5,462 nt of DNA from Sulfurivirga caldicuralii (GTDB lineage Bacteria; Pseudomonadota; Gammaproteobacteria; Thiomicrospirales; Thiomicrospiraceae), in assembly GCA_015661715.1 (NCBI GenBank), contig DQVN01000017.1, positions 1 to 5,462 of the forward strand. The letters are read 5' to 3'. The first letter of the stretch is position 1. Each line of letters begins with the position of its first letter. Made by a program: the position numbers and the translations under genes. The notes under the pieces are model-generated. The model did not search any database. It worked only from the letters and a program-made list of their open reading frames with translations, and was not told where the DNA came from. Positions 1-5,462 of this stretch are shown piece after piece.

Positions 1-439
1 CTTCCTGTACCGGCACCCAGTAATCCACCCAGCGGTAGGATTCGAACTCCGGGGTACGGTGAGAGGTCAAGTCTATCGCGCTTTCCGGCGCCAGCAGGCC
101 AAACATGAACCAGATCTGTTTCTGGCCCACACACACAGGACGATTGCGACTGCGGATCAAATATTTAGGCAGGTCATAGCGTAACCAGTCATTGGTACGT
201 CCCAAGACGCGCACATCGGCGGGCTTGAGCCCGACCTCTTCACGCAGCTCACGAAACGCCGCCTGCTGAGGCGTTTCATGGGCCTGAATCCCGCCCTGGG
301 GAAACTGCCATGCATCCTGACCAATCCGCTTGCCCCAAAAGAGCTGACCCTGCGGATTGACCAGAATAATGCCCACATTGGGCCGGTATCCCGCCTCATC
401 AATGATGACGTCATCCTCACTGCGGTTATAATTCGGCAT
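1..439 (-). CDS. rppH: RNA pyrophosphohydrolase (Nudix hydrolase), 3' end cut by the window edge
   Basis: RppH removes pyrophosphate from the 5' triphosphate end of mRNAs, which opens them to 5'-monophosphate-dependent decay by RNase E in the cytoplasm. Reading the minus strand from the ATG at 439-437 gives 146 uninterrupted codons up to the window edge. The RppH core GYRPNVGI is at residues 17-24 and WQFPQGG at 44-50. A perfect Nudix box (G-x5-E-x7-REUxEExGU) spans residues 49-71 with the REL and EEVGL parts intact. NDWLRYDLP (83-91), GQKQIWF (105-111) and TPEFESYRWV (129-138) also match the family. E. coli RppH has about 176 residues, so some 15-30 C-terminal residues probably lie outside. 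The protein carries about 11 extra residues before the point where E. coli RppH begins (near I13), and no alternative ATG, GTG or TTG sits there, so the ATG at 439 is chosen. A GAGAAAG-like ribosome site ends about 7 bases upstream. The gene diverges from the phosphatase at 488. Confidence 0.95.
   Translation of the reverse strand, partial: MPNYNRSEDDVIIDEAGYRPNVGIILVNPQGQLFWGKRIGQDAWQFPQGGIQAHETPQQAAFRELREEVGLKPADVRVLGRTNDWLRYDLPKYLIRSRNRPVCVGQKQIWFMFGLLAPESAIDLTSHRTPEFESYRWVDYWVPVQE
405..432 (+). promoter_or_regulatory. Candidate sigma-70 promoter for the HAD-IB phosphatase gene
   Basis: A perfect -10 hexamer TATAAT lies at 427-432. A partial -35, ATGACG at 405-410, stands 16 bp upstream and matches 4 of 6 consensus bases. 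Transcription would start near 438-440, leaving a leader of about 50 bases before the ATG at 488. The site lies inside the first codons of the divergent rppH; the -10 overlaps codons 3-5 in its non-conserved N-terminal extension. The -35 is weak and the hexamer could be chance in codons for Asn and Tyr, so this is tentative. Confidence 0.4.
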
Positions 440-471
440 CGCGTTGCTTTCTCAGATTGATATCTGTTCTT

Positions 472-500
472 ATTTTAGGAGCCAATCATGGCGCTGGCAA
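472..500 (-). promoter_or_regulatory. Candidate sigma-70 promoter for rppH
   Basis: On the minus strand TTGCCA (500-495, 5 of 6 matches to TTGACA) is followed after exactly 17 bp by TAAAAT (477-472, 5 of 6 matches to TATAAT). Transcription would start near 465, giving rppH a leader of about 25 bases. The element covers the ribosome-binding site and start codon of the opposite-facing phosphatase gene, so polymerase binding here could compete with elongation into that gene. It is predicted from sequence only. Confidence 0.5.
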
Positions 501-1165
501 TTTTTGACCTGGACAACACGCTGCTGGCCGGTGACAGCGACCATCTGTGGGGTGAGTTCGTCATCGATTTAGGGCTGGTGGATGCCGACACTTACCGGCA
601 ACAGAATGAACAGTTTTATAGAGACTACTGCCGCGGCGAACTGGACATATACGCCTACCAGCGCTTTGCTCTGGCCCCGCTGGTGGGACGGGATCCGGCC
701 GAACTGGCCCGCTGGCATGATCAATTTATGCAACGCTATATTGAACCGATCATCCTGCCCAAGGGCGAGGCGCTGATCGCCGAGCACAAAGCCCGGGGCG
801 ATACGGTGATGATCATTACCGCCACCAATACCTTTATCACCCGTCCCATCGCCCGACGCCTGGGCGTGGACATCCTGTTGGGAACCGAAGTGGAAGTGGA
901 CAGTCATGGGCGCTTCACCGGTGAGATTGTGGGCACCCCCACCTTTCAACAGGGAAAAGTGGTGCGCCTGCAGCAGTGGCTAAATGAGCAGGATGCAACC
1001 CTTGCCGACAGCCACTTCTACTCCGATTCCCACAATGACATCCCGCTGCTGCAACAGGTGGACCATCCCGTGGCGGTGGATCCAGACGAAAAGCTGGCCC
1101 ATTATGCCCAACAACAAGGCTGGCCGATTATTTCCCTGCGTGAACAGGCCGCTAAAGAATACTGA
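488..1165 (+). CDS. HAD superfamily subfamily IB (SerB-like) phosphatase
   Basis: This is a 225-residue cytoplasmic haloacid-dehalogenase-type phosphomonoesterase. All four HAD motifs are visible. Motif I is DLDNT at residues 7-11 (nucleophile D7, acid/base D9). Motif II is the Thr in IITATN (around T111). Motif III is K157 in QGKVV. Motif IV is SDSHND at 179-184 (D180 and D184 for magnesium). The stretch between motifs I and II forms the helical cap typical of subfamily IB (SerB and CicA relatives). The start is firm: AGGAG at 477-481 lies 6 bases before the ATG. The substrate cannot be read from sequence. A HAD-IB protein encoded beside rppH in Pseudomonas has, as I recall, been reported to act as histidinol-phosphate phosphatase, which is one candidate role here. 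Phosphoserine phosphatase or another small-phosphate activity is the alternative. The last 14 bp overlap the end of modC on the other strand. Confidence 0.92.
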   Translation: MALAIFDLDNTLLAGDSDHLWGEFVIDLGLVDADTYRQQNEQFYRDYCRGELDIYAYQRFALAPLVGRDPAELARWHDQFMQRYIEPIILPKGEALIAEHKARGDTVMIITATNTFITRPIARRLGVDILLGTEVEVDSHGRFTGEIVGTPTFQQGKVVRLQQWLNEQDATLADSHFYSDSHNDIPLLQQVDHPVAVDPDEKLAHYAQQQGWPIISLREQAAKEY

Positions 1166-2204
1166 CAGCCTTGATCAGCGCCCAAAGACGCTGATGGGGC
1201 TTGATGGCAAAGGCCTCAAAGGTGCGTCGGGTGACCGTGGCCAACAACACCTGCCCATCCGCCACGGCCAGGCTCACGACCACCTGATGGGCCTGCACCG
1301 TCACGCTTTCCACCTGCAACGCCAACTGATTCAGGGCGGACACCCCCGCCACCGGCGCCTGGGCCAACATGACTTGGGACGCTGGAATACGAATGCGACA
1401 AACCGCACCGGGGGGCAGGCTTAGCGGCTGGGCCAACAATCGCTGTTGGCCGATCTGCACCTCACTCAGGCCATCCGCATTCGCAGGATTGAGCACCCGT
1501 CCCTGCAGCAAGGAGACCGGTTCCGCCGTGGCAAACAGGCGCGAGCCGGCCGTGCGCACCGCCTGCCAAACGGACACCGGCGGCGCCACCTCGCCGTGAT
1601 CCACAAAGGCCACATGATCCGCCAGCCGCTCCACCTCATCCACCCGATGGGTTACCAGCAACATGGGCACGGCATAGTCTCGCTTGACCTGCTCCAACAG
1701 GCCCAGGATCTCACGGCGAGCAGGATCATCCAGTGCGCTCAAAGGCTCGTCCAGAAACAGCCACGCAGGCTGGCGCAACAATGCCCGCCCCAACGCCACC
1801 CGCTGACGCTGGCCGCCGGAAAGCTGTTGAGGATAGCGCACCAACCATTCCGCCAGCCCCAACAAGCGCACCACCTCATCAAAGTGAAACAGCCGCGCCG
1901 GAACAAACTGCAACGGAAAGCGTAAATTCTGCGCCACAGTCAGATGGGCAAACAGCGGCTCCTGCTGCCGCACCATCCCGATGCCCCGCTGCGGCGGCGG
2001 CATACCGCGCCAGTCCTGATCGCCGTGGCAGATGCGCAATGCCGGAGCGGGAATCAAGCCCGCCACAGCATCCAGCAGGGTGGATTTACCCACACCCGAG
2101 GGGCCGAACAGCACCGTCACCCCTTCTGCGGGCAACACCATATCGGGCACCTGCAGCCTAAAGCCCCCCCGTTGCACCTGCCCGGACAGCTTCAATTCAG
2201 CCAT
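1152..2204 (-). CDS. modC: Molybdate ABC transporter ATP-binding protein ModC
   Basis: ModC is the cytoplasmic ATPase that powers molybdate uptake through ModB. From the ATG at 2204 the protein has 350 residues, normal for ModC. Walker A GPSGVGKST is at 34-42, the Q-loop Gln at about 80 (MVRQQEPLF), signature LSGGQ at 128-132, Walker B WLFLDEP at 148-154, D-loop SALD at 156-159 and the switch His at 186. A C-terminal TOBE/Mop-type oxyanion-binding domain fills roughly 230-350. Its last part (SALNQL from 289, then VESV, ATVTRRTFEAFAIKP and LWALIKAVSIL) is typical of ModC. A GTG at 2213 in the same frame would add three residues. The ATG at 2204 is preferred because a purine-rich GGGGTGG (2216-2210) sits 5 bases before it and it overlaps the modB stop by 8 bases (ATGGCTGA), suggesting translational coupling. 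The 3' end runs 14 bp into the convergent phosphatase gene with no terminator in between. Confidence 0.95.
   Translation of the reverse strand: MAELKLSGQVQRGGFRLQVPDMVLPAEGVTVLFGPSGVGKSTLLDAVAGLIPAPALRICHGDQDWRGMPPPQRGIGMVRQQEPLFAHLTVAQNLRFPLQFVPARLFHFDEVVRLLGLAEWLVRYPQQLSGGQRQRVALGRALLRQPAWLFLDEPLSALDDPARREILGLLEQVKRDYAVPMLLVTHRVDEVERLADHVAFVDHGEVAPPVSVWQAVRTAGSRLFATAEPVSLLQGRVLNPANADGLSEVQIGQQRLLAQPLSLPPGAVCRIRIPASQVMLAQAPVAGVSALNQLALQVESVTVQAHQVVVSLAVADGQVLLATVTRRTFEAFAIKPHQRLWALIKAVSIL
1174..1195. other. Perfect 7-bp inverted repeat just after the phosphatase stop codon
   Basis: ATCAGCG (1174-1180) and CGCTGAT (1189-1195) are exact reverse complements with an 8-base loop. The hairpin begins 8 bases after the phosphatase stop and lies within the last codons of modC. 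No T-run follows on either strand, so it is not a canonical intrinsic terminator. It could stabilise the 3' end of the phosphatase mRNA, or be chance in codons for QRLWALI. Confidence 0.3.
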
Positions 2205-2886
2205 GGCGGCCACCCCAGCGGCGATTCAAACCATAAACCATCAGCAAAGCCGCAAATGAAAACAACAGCAACACCAGCGACAGCGCGTGGGCCCGATCAT
2301 ACTGTAATGCCTCCACCTGCTCATAAATGGTGATGGAGGCCACCTGCGTGACCCCCGGGATATTCCCGCCCACCATCAGGATCACGCCAAACTCCCCCAC
2401 CGTATGGGCGAAGGTCAGGGTAGCCGCCAGCAGAAAGCCCCGCCGCGCCAAGGGAAACAACACCTGGAACAATTGCGCCCACTTCGGCGCACCCAGCAAT
2501 GCCGCCGCCTGCAACGGCCCCCGCCCCACCTGCTCAAAGGCGTGCATCAGCGGCTGCACGGCAAAGGGCAAGGAGTAACACACCGAGGCAATCACCACTC
2601 CGGTAAAGCTGAAGGGTAGGGTTTGATCGGGAAAGAGCCGCCCGTAGAACTGTCCAATAGGAGAGTCCGGCGCCATGGCCATCAGCAGGTAGAACCCCAA
2701 CACCGTAGGGGGCAACACCAGCGGCAAGGCCACCACCGCCTCCCAGATGGGGCGCAAGCGGCTACGGCTGAAGGCAAGATAAAGCGCAATGGGCGTGCCC
2801 AGCAGCAACAGAATCAGGGTGGTCAGCGCCGCCACCTTGAATGTCAGCCACAGACTCTGCCAGTCGATCAGCGCCAGCAGGCTCAT
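2197..2886 (-). CDS. modB: Molybdate ABC transporter permease ModB
   Basis: ModB is the inner-membrane channel subunit, working as a homodimer with ModC and receiving molybdate from ModA. The 229-residue length equals that of E. coli ModB. About five or six hydrophobic segments are visible, around residues 13-38, 47-70, 94-114, 147-172 and 202-221. Family hallmarks are LPLVLPPTVLGFYLL (54-68), the cytoplasmic EAA loop at about 126-149 (QAAALLGAPKW followed by LFPLA) that docks on the ATPase, and FAHTVGEFGVILMVGGNIPG (159-178). The ATG at 2886-2884 overlaps the modA stop in an ATGA arrangement, so its translation is probably coupled to modA. The end overlaps modC. Tungstate or sulfate importers share this fold, but the LPP and GEFG-GNIPG blocks and the ModA/ModC neighbours favour molybdate. 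Confidence 0.95.
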   Translation of the reverse strand: MSLLALIDWQSLWLTFKVAALTTLILLLLGTPIALYLAFSRSRLRPIWEAVVALPLVLPPTVLGFYLLMAMAPDSPIGQFYGRLFPDQTLPFSFTGVVIASVCYSLPFAVQPLMHAFEQVGRGPLQAAALLGAPKWAQLFQVLFPLARRGFLLAATLTFAHTVGEFGVILMVGGNIPGVTQVASITIYEQVEALQYDRAHALSLVLLLFSFAALLMVYGLNRRWGGRHG

Positions 2887-3614
2887 GGCAGCCGATACCC
2901 ATGCTGCTGAATCAAGTGGCGCGCTGCTGGATCATGCAGCACAAATGCGAGAAAATCCTGCGCCGCCGTCTGCTGCCGACTGCGGCGAATCACTACCGCC
3001 GCCTGAACCACCGGATCATACAAGCTTTGCGGCACCAGCCAGCGGTGGGCATCATCGTCCTGACCAATTTGCACCACCTGGGCGCGGGCGACAAAGCCCA
3101 ACTGCGCCGCCCCACTGCGCACATAATTAAATGCCTGACCGACATTTTCACCACGCACCACCCGGGTGCGCACGGTCGGCCACAGCTTCAGCTTCACCAG
3201 CACTTGTCGCGCCGCCCGGCCATAGGGCGCAGTATGGGGATTAGCGATGCTTAAATAGCGAAACTGCTGCTTGAGCAAGCGCTGCCGGGGCGGCAACGGC
3301 CCCTGTGGCTGCCACAGCACCAACTCACCCAAGGCATAGGGTTGGGGTCGGCTTGCCAACCCAGCCTGATAGAGCTTCTGCGGACGCATCAGGTCGGCGG
3401 AAAAGAACAGATCATAGGGGGCGCCGTGGCGAATCTGAGCAAACAGCTTGCCGCTGGAACCCACGCTGAGCCGCACCGGCACCCCGCCCTGCTGCTGATA
3501 CATAGCGGCCAGTGCCCTGAGCGTGTCGGCAAAGTTCGCCGCTGTGGCCACCAGCAACTGCGCCTGAGCCACCGCACTGAACAGCATCAATACCAACGCC
3601 ATCTGCCACTTCAC
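2883..3614 (-). CDS. modA: Periplasmic molybdate-binding protein ModA
   Basis: ModA captures molybdate (and usually tungstate) in the periplasm and delivers it to ModB. From the GTG at 3614 the precursor is 243 residues. A Sec signal peptide covers residues 1-18 (Lys2, hydrophobic core 6-16, likely cleavage in AQA/QLL). The ligand-pocket blocks are ATAANF (23-28), VGSSGKLFAQI (51-61) leading to DLFFSAD (68-74), TAPYG (128-132) and GENVGQAFNYVRSG (155-168). The AANF block, instead of the AAASL of E. coli ModA, places it nearer the Azotobacter/Xanthomonas-like type as I recall it. A GTG at 3620 would add two residues, but it directly abuts the GGGGGAGG ribosome site (3628-3621); the GTG at 3614 has the normal 6-base spacing. 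The gene follows purK after a short gap and overlaps modB by 4 bp. I saw no ModE-type repressor gene or clear ModE palindrome. Confidence 0.94.
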   Translation of the reverse strand: MKWQMALVLMLFSAVAQAQLLVATAANFADTLRALAAMYQQQGGVPVRLSVGSSGKLFAQIRHGAPYDLFFSADLMRPQKLYQAGLASRPQPYALGELVLWQPQGPLPPRQRLLKQQFRYLSIANPHTAPYGRAARQVLVKLKLWPTVRTRVVRGENVGQAFNYVRSGAAQLGFVARAQVVQIGQDDDAHRWLVPQSLYDPVVQAAVVIRRSRQQTAAQDFLAFVLHDPAARHLIQQHGYRLP

Positions 3615-3620
3615 CGGCAC

Positions 3621-3628
3621 CCTCCCCC
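3621..3628 (-). promoter_or_regulatory. Strong ribosome-binding site that fixes the modA start
   Basis: GGGGGAGG on the minus strand is a near-consensus Shine-Dalgarno sequence. It touches the GTG at 3620 with no spacing and is 6 bases from the in-frame GTG at 3614, which is therefore the likelier initiation codon. The next ATG (3602) is 18 bases away, too far for this site. Confidence 0.65.
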
Positions 3629-3643
3629 AACAAAGACAACGGG

Positions 3644-3649
3644 ATTGTA
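3644..3649 (-). promoter_or_regulatory. Possible -10 element for a modABC promoter (weak)
   Basis: TACAAT at 3649-3644 matches 5 of 6 bases of the sigma-70 -10 consensus and lies 29 bases before the modA start, in the purK-modA gap. No recognisable -35 stands 16-18 bp upstream (the region around 3666-3673 reads near CACACC), and there is no TG extension. An activator-dependent or weak promoter is possible; otherwise modABC depends on read-through from purEK. The gap from 3615 to 3681 shows no convincing terminator and no clear ModE half-sites. Confidence 0.22.
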
Positions 3650-3681
3650 GAAAAGGAAGCCATGCCCGGTGTGCATAAACC

Positions 3682-4809
3682 CTACGCGATTTTCCCGATC
3701 AGCCCATCCGGGACAAAACCTTGCAGCGCCTGCAGCAGCTTGTTGCGCTCCGTACGGCTGCGCGCCACCACATTAATATGCCCCAGCTTGCGTCCAGCAC
3801 GGGGCGCCTTGTCATATAAATGCAAATGCACACCCGACAGGCGCAGCACCTCCGCCACCGGCCCGGTATCACCGATTATATTGATCATGGCGCACCAGGG
3901 CGTCACCGGCTGCGTGCTACCCAATGGCAAGCCGGTAATGGCGCGAATATGGTTCTCGAACTGACTGGTCAGCGCCCCCTCCATCGTCCAGTGGCCGGAG
4001 TTATGCACCCGGGGCGCCATCTCATTGGCCACCAGCCCCTTTTCCGTTTCAAACAGCTCTAAAGTAAGCACCCCCACATGATTCAGACGGCCCATCAAAT
4101 CCCGCACATAGCGCTGTGCGGCCTGGCGCACATCGGGTGAGATCCCCTCCGCCGGGGCCAGAGTCAAACGCAGGATACCCTCATGGTGATGATTTTCCAC
4201 CAATGGATAGAAAGCCATCTCGCCCTCTCGCCCACGCACCGCCACCATGGATAACTCGCGCTTGAAGGTGACAAAACCTTCCAGAATCGCTTCCCGCTCG
4301 CCCACCGCGCGCCAGGCCACATCCACATCGCTGATGGCGTTGAGGCGGAACTGCCCCTTGCCATCATAGCCCTCAGTGGTGGTTTTCAAAATGGACGGCA
4401 CACCGATATCCGCCACCGCCTGACGCAGCTCGGCCAATGAAGTGACCACCCGCCACGGTGCCGTGGGAATGCCCAGTTCATTGAACAGCGCCTTCTCCCG
4501 CCCGCGGTGCTGACTGTTGTAAAGCGACGCCGCCCCGGGATAGACCGGCACTCCGGCTGCTTCAATGGCCTGTATCTGCGCCAGATCGGTATTCTCACTC
4601 TCATAGGTAATCACATCAGCCCAGGCGGTCAGCCTGTCCAAGGTATCGACCTGATCATGCGCAAACAGATGTCCCAACCTGGCCGCAGGCGCATCCGGGG
4701 CATCGCCGTAAAAACCAAACCTCTGTCCCAGCGGATACCCTGCCATCGCCAGCATCCGACCCAACTGACCTGCGCCAAGAATACCGATATTGTGGCTGAT
4801 AGGCGTCAT
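3682..4809 (-). CDS. purK: N5-carboxyaminoimidazole ribonucleotide synthase PurK
   Basis: PurK uses ATP and bicarbonate to convert 5-aminoimidazole ribonucleotide (AIR) to N5-CAIR, the substrate of PurE, in cytoplasmic de novo purine synthesis. The product has 375 residues, slightly longer than E. coli PurK (355). It shows the ATP-grasp layout: N-terminal GILGAGQLGRML (9-20), TYESEN (69-73 region), SQHRGREKALFNELGIP (99-115), the phosphate-grip loop KTTTEGYDGKGQ (142-153), ENHHHEGI (205-212), then ELFETEKG (251-258) with NEMAPRVHNSGHWT (262-275) carrying metal and substrate ligands. The C-terminal YDKAPRAGRKLGHI (332-345) is the usual PurK tail motif. The ATG at 4809 has AGGGA ending about 8 bases upstream. 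It follows purE after 73 bp containing a terminator-like hairpin, and no promoter fits between hairpin and ATG, so expression probably needs read-through from purE. Confidence 0.97.
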   Translation of the reverse strand: MTPISHNIGILGAGQLGRMLAMAGYPLGQRFGFYGDAPDAPAARLGHLFAHDQVDTLDRLTAWADVITYESENTDLAQIQAIEAAGVPVYPGAASLYNSQHRGREKALFNELGIPTAPWRVVTSLAELRQAVADIGVPSILKTTTEGYDGKGQFRLNAISDVDVAWRAVGEREAILEGFVTFKRELSMVAVRGREGEMAFYPLVENHHHEGILRLTLAPAEGISPDVRQAAQRYVRDLMGRLNHVGVLTLELFETEKGLVANEMAPRVHNSGHWTMEGALTSQFENHIRAITGLPLGSTQPVTPWCAMINIIGDTGPVAEVLRLSGVHLHLYDKAPRAGRKLGHINVVARSRTERNKLLQALQGFVPDGLIGKIA

Positions 4810-4826
4810 GAACTTATCCCTGAAAC

Positions 4827-4857
4827 AAAAAACCGCCGGTCATTTTACCAGCGGTTT
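4827..4857 (-). terminator. Intrinsic terminator or attenuator between purE and purK
   Basis: On the minus strand AACCGCTGGT (4856-4847) pairs with ACCGGCGGTT (4840-4831) over 10 bp with a single G-U wobble; an extra A-U pair at 4857/4830 is possible. The loop is AAAATG. A run of six T (4832-4827) overlaps the stem base, followed by G and three more T. This is textbook rho-independent structure about 26 bases after the purE stop. The purK ribosome site begins within about 10 bases after the T-run, so termination here would remove purK from the transcript unless polymerase reads through. No T-run follows on the plus strand, so it acts in the purE direction. Confidence 0.8.
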
Positions 4858-4882
4858 ACCCACAGCAGTGCAGGCGCACGCT

Positions 4883-5377
4883 TCAGGCTCGTGGATCCGG
4901 GTGATCCAACACCTGCTTTGTCTGCTCTGCCCGCCAGGCGCGCAATGCTTCACGCACTTCTGGATACTCATTGGCCACGATCTGCGCCGCCAGAATTCCT
5001 GCATTTTTAGCGCCCGCCTCACCAATGGCCAGCGTGCCCACCGGCACCCCACCCGGCATCTGCACAATAGAGAGCAGCGAGTCCTGTCCATTTAACGCCC
5101 GGGACTTCACCGGCACCCCCAACACCGGCACCAGCGTCTTAGCCGCCACCATACCCGGCAGATGGGCCGCGCCGCCTGCCCCGGCGATTATCACTTTCAA
5201 TCCGCGCGCCTCGGCCGTTTCCGCATATTCAAACATCAGATCCGGCGTCCGGTGTGCAGAGACAACGCGCACCTCATGGGGCACCCTCAAGACATCCAGC
5301 ATCTCCACGGCATGTTCCATCGTGGGCCAGTCCGACTTGGACCCCATGATCACGCCCACCAACGGCTGTGTCGCCAT
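4883..5377 (-). CDS. purE: N5-carboxyaminoimidazole ribonucleotide mutase PurE (class I)
   Basis: PurE moves the carboxyl group of N5-CAIR to carbon 4, giving CAIR, directly after PurK in de novo purine synthesis; class I enzymes are cytoplasmic octamers. The 164-residue length is usual. Diagnostic blocks are [10 protein letters not shown] (9-18) that binds the substrate phosphate, SAHRTP (40-45) containing the catalytic His42, [13 protein letters not shown] (64-76), and the loop [16 protein letters not shown] (104-119), then NAGILAAQI (125-133). The paired purK and the mutase-type motifs argue for class I mutase, not class II AIR carboxylase. The start ATG at 5377 has an AGAGGA ribosome site about 7 bases upstream. 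It is the first gene of the minus-strand run, with its own promoter candidate in the AT-rich leader. Confidence 0.97.
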   Translation of the reverse strand: MATQPLVGVIMGSKSDWPTMEHAVEMLDVLRVPHEVRVVSAHRTPDLMFEYAETAEARGLKVIIAGAGGAAHLPGMVAAKTLVPVLGVPVKSRALNGQDSLLSIVQMPGGVPVGTLAIGEAGAKNAGILAAQIVANEYPEVREALRAWRAEQTKQVLDHPDPRA

Positions 5378-5408
5378 AAGATATCCTCTTTAACCTGAAA
5401 AGGGGCGG

Positions 5409-5436
5409 ATTTTAGGCTTTTTTCCAATAAAATCAA
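5409..5436 (-). promoter_or_regulatory. Candidate sigma-70 promoter for purE (and possibly purEK-modABC)
   Basis: TTGATT (5436-5431, 4 of 6 matches) and TAAAAT (5414-5409, 5 of 6 matches) are 16 bp apart on the minus strand within the AT-rich stretch 5409-5445. Transcription would begin near 5402, leaving a leader of about 25 bases that is too short for a riboswitch. A second TAAAAT lies at 5444-5439, but its -35 would fall at or beyond the window edge. No convincing PurR-type palindrome is visible in 5378-5462. Confidence 0.5.
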
Positions 5437-5462
5437 GCATTTTAGCGCCGTAAAAACCGCGC

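Noticed and set aside
157..420. An 87-codon minus-strand open frame within the rppH region
   Set aside because: It is an alternate frame of rppH. The true frame from 439 carries the Nudix box and runs open to the window edge.
1369..2333. Long plus-strand open frames opposite modC and modB
   Set aside because: They are rich in Pro, Arg, His and Gln, lack recognisable domains and ribosome sites, and lie opposite genes with complete ABC-transporter motifs. They are shadows of GC-rich coding sequence.
3661..3680. Short ATGC/GCAT stem after purK followed by a T-rich stretch
   Set aside because: A 4-bp stem with a 7-base loop and an interrupted pyrimidine run is too weak to call an intrinsic terminator.
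4507..5010. A 167-codon plus-strand open frame spanning the purK start and purE end
   Set aside because: It lies opposite two well-supported pur genes and across the terminator hairpin, has no recognisable domain, and its composition is that of an antisense frame.
5441..5462. Possible hairpin formed by GCGCCG and CCGCGC at the right edge
   Set aside because: Only four contiguous base pairs form before a mismatch, no T-run follows in either direction, and the window ends there, so a terminator of a neighbouring gene cannot be claimed.
1..5462. Mobile elements, CRISPR repeats, tRNA or rRNA genes, toxin-antitoxin or other accessory systems
   Set aside because: None is visible. The window is filled by recognisable core genes, with spacers of 85 bp or less and no repeats suggesting insertion.

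Overview
The window is a gene-dense, moderately GC-rich bacterial chromosome segment with ordinary housekeeping content. The RppH homologue, the HAD-IB phosphatase next to it, and the sequence style of the ModABC and PurEK proteins all suggest a gammaproteobacterium. The rppH/HAD-IB pairing resembles the arrangement in Pseudomonas relatives. This placement comes from recognised family sequences and remembered gene order, not from a database search.

Layout: (1) Positions 1-439, minus strand, hold the first 146 codons of rppH (RNA pyrophosphohydrolase), cut by the window edge. (2) Positions 440-487 are a short divergent spacer. The best promoter for each flanking gene appears to lie inside the start of the opposite gene. 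(3) Positions 488-1165, plus strand, hold a complete HAD-IB (SerB-like) phosphatase. (4) Positions 1152-3614, minus strand, hold modA-modB-modC, a complete and tightly overlapping ABC importer operon for molybdate (possibly tungstate). The end of modC overlaps the end of the phosphatase gene tail to tail by 14 bp. (5) Positions 3682-5377, minus strand, hold purE and purK, which together carboxylate AIR to CAIR in purine synthesis. A canonical-looking intrinsic terminator sits between them. (6) Positions 5378-5462 are an AT-rich leader with a plausible sigma-70 promoter for purE.

The five minus-strand genes purE, purK, modA, modB and modC run in one direction. The gaps are 73 bp (purE-purK, with the hairpin) and 67 bp (purK-modA); modA/modB and modB/modC overlap by 4 and about 8 bp. 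ModA would capture the oxyanion in the periplasm, ModB would form the channel, and ModC would drive transport with ATP. PurK and PurE act in sequence in the cytoplasm. No functional link between the purine and molybdate genes is evident beyond adjacency.

I found no mobile element, CRISPR array, tRNA, rRNA or evident new defence or metabolic system. The most interesting signal is the terminator-like hairpin between purE and purK. The second is the interlocked promoter arrangement at the rppH/HAD divergence.
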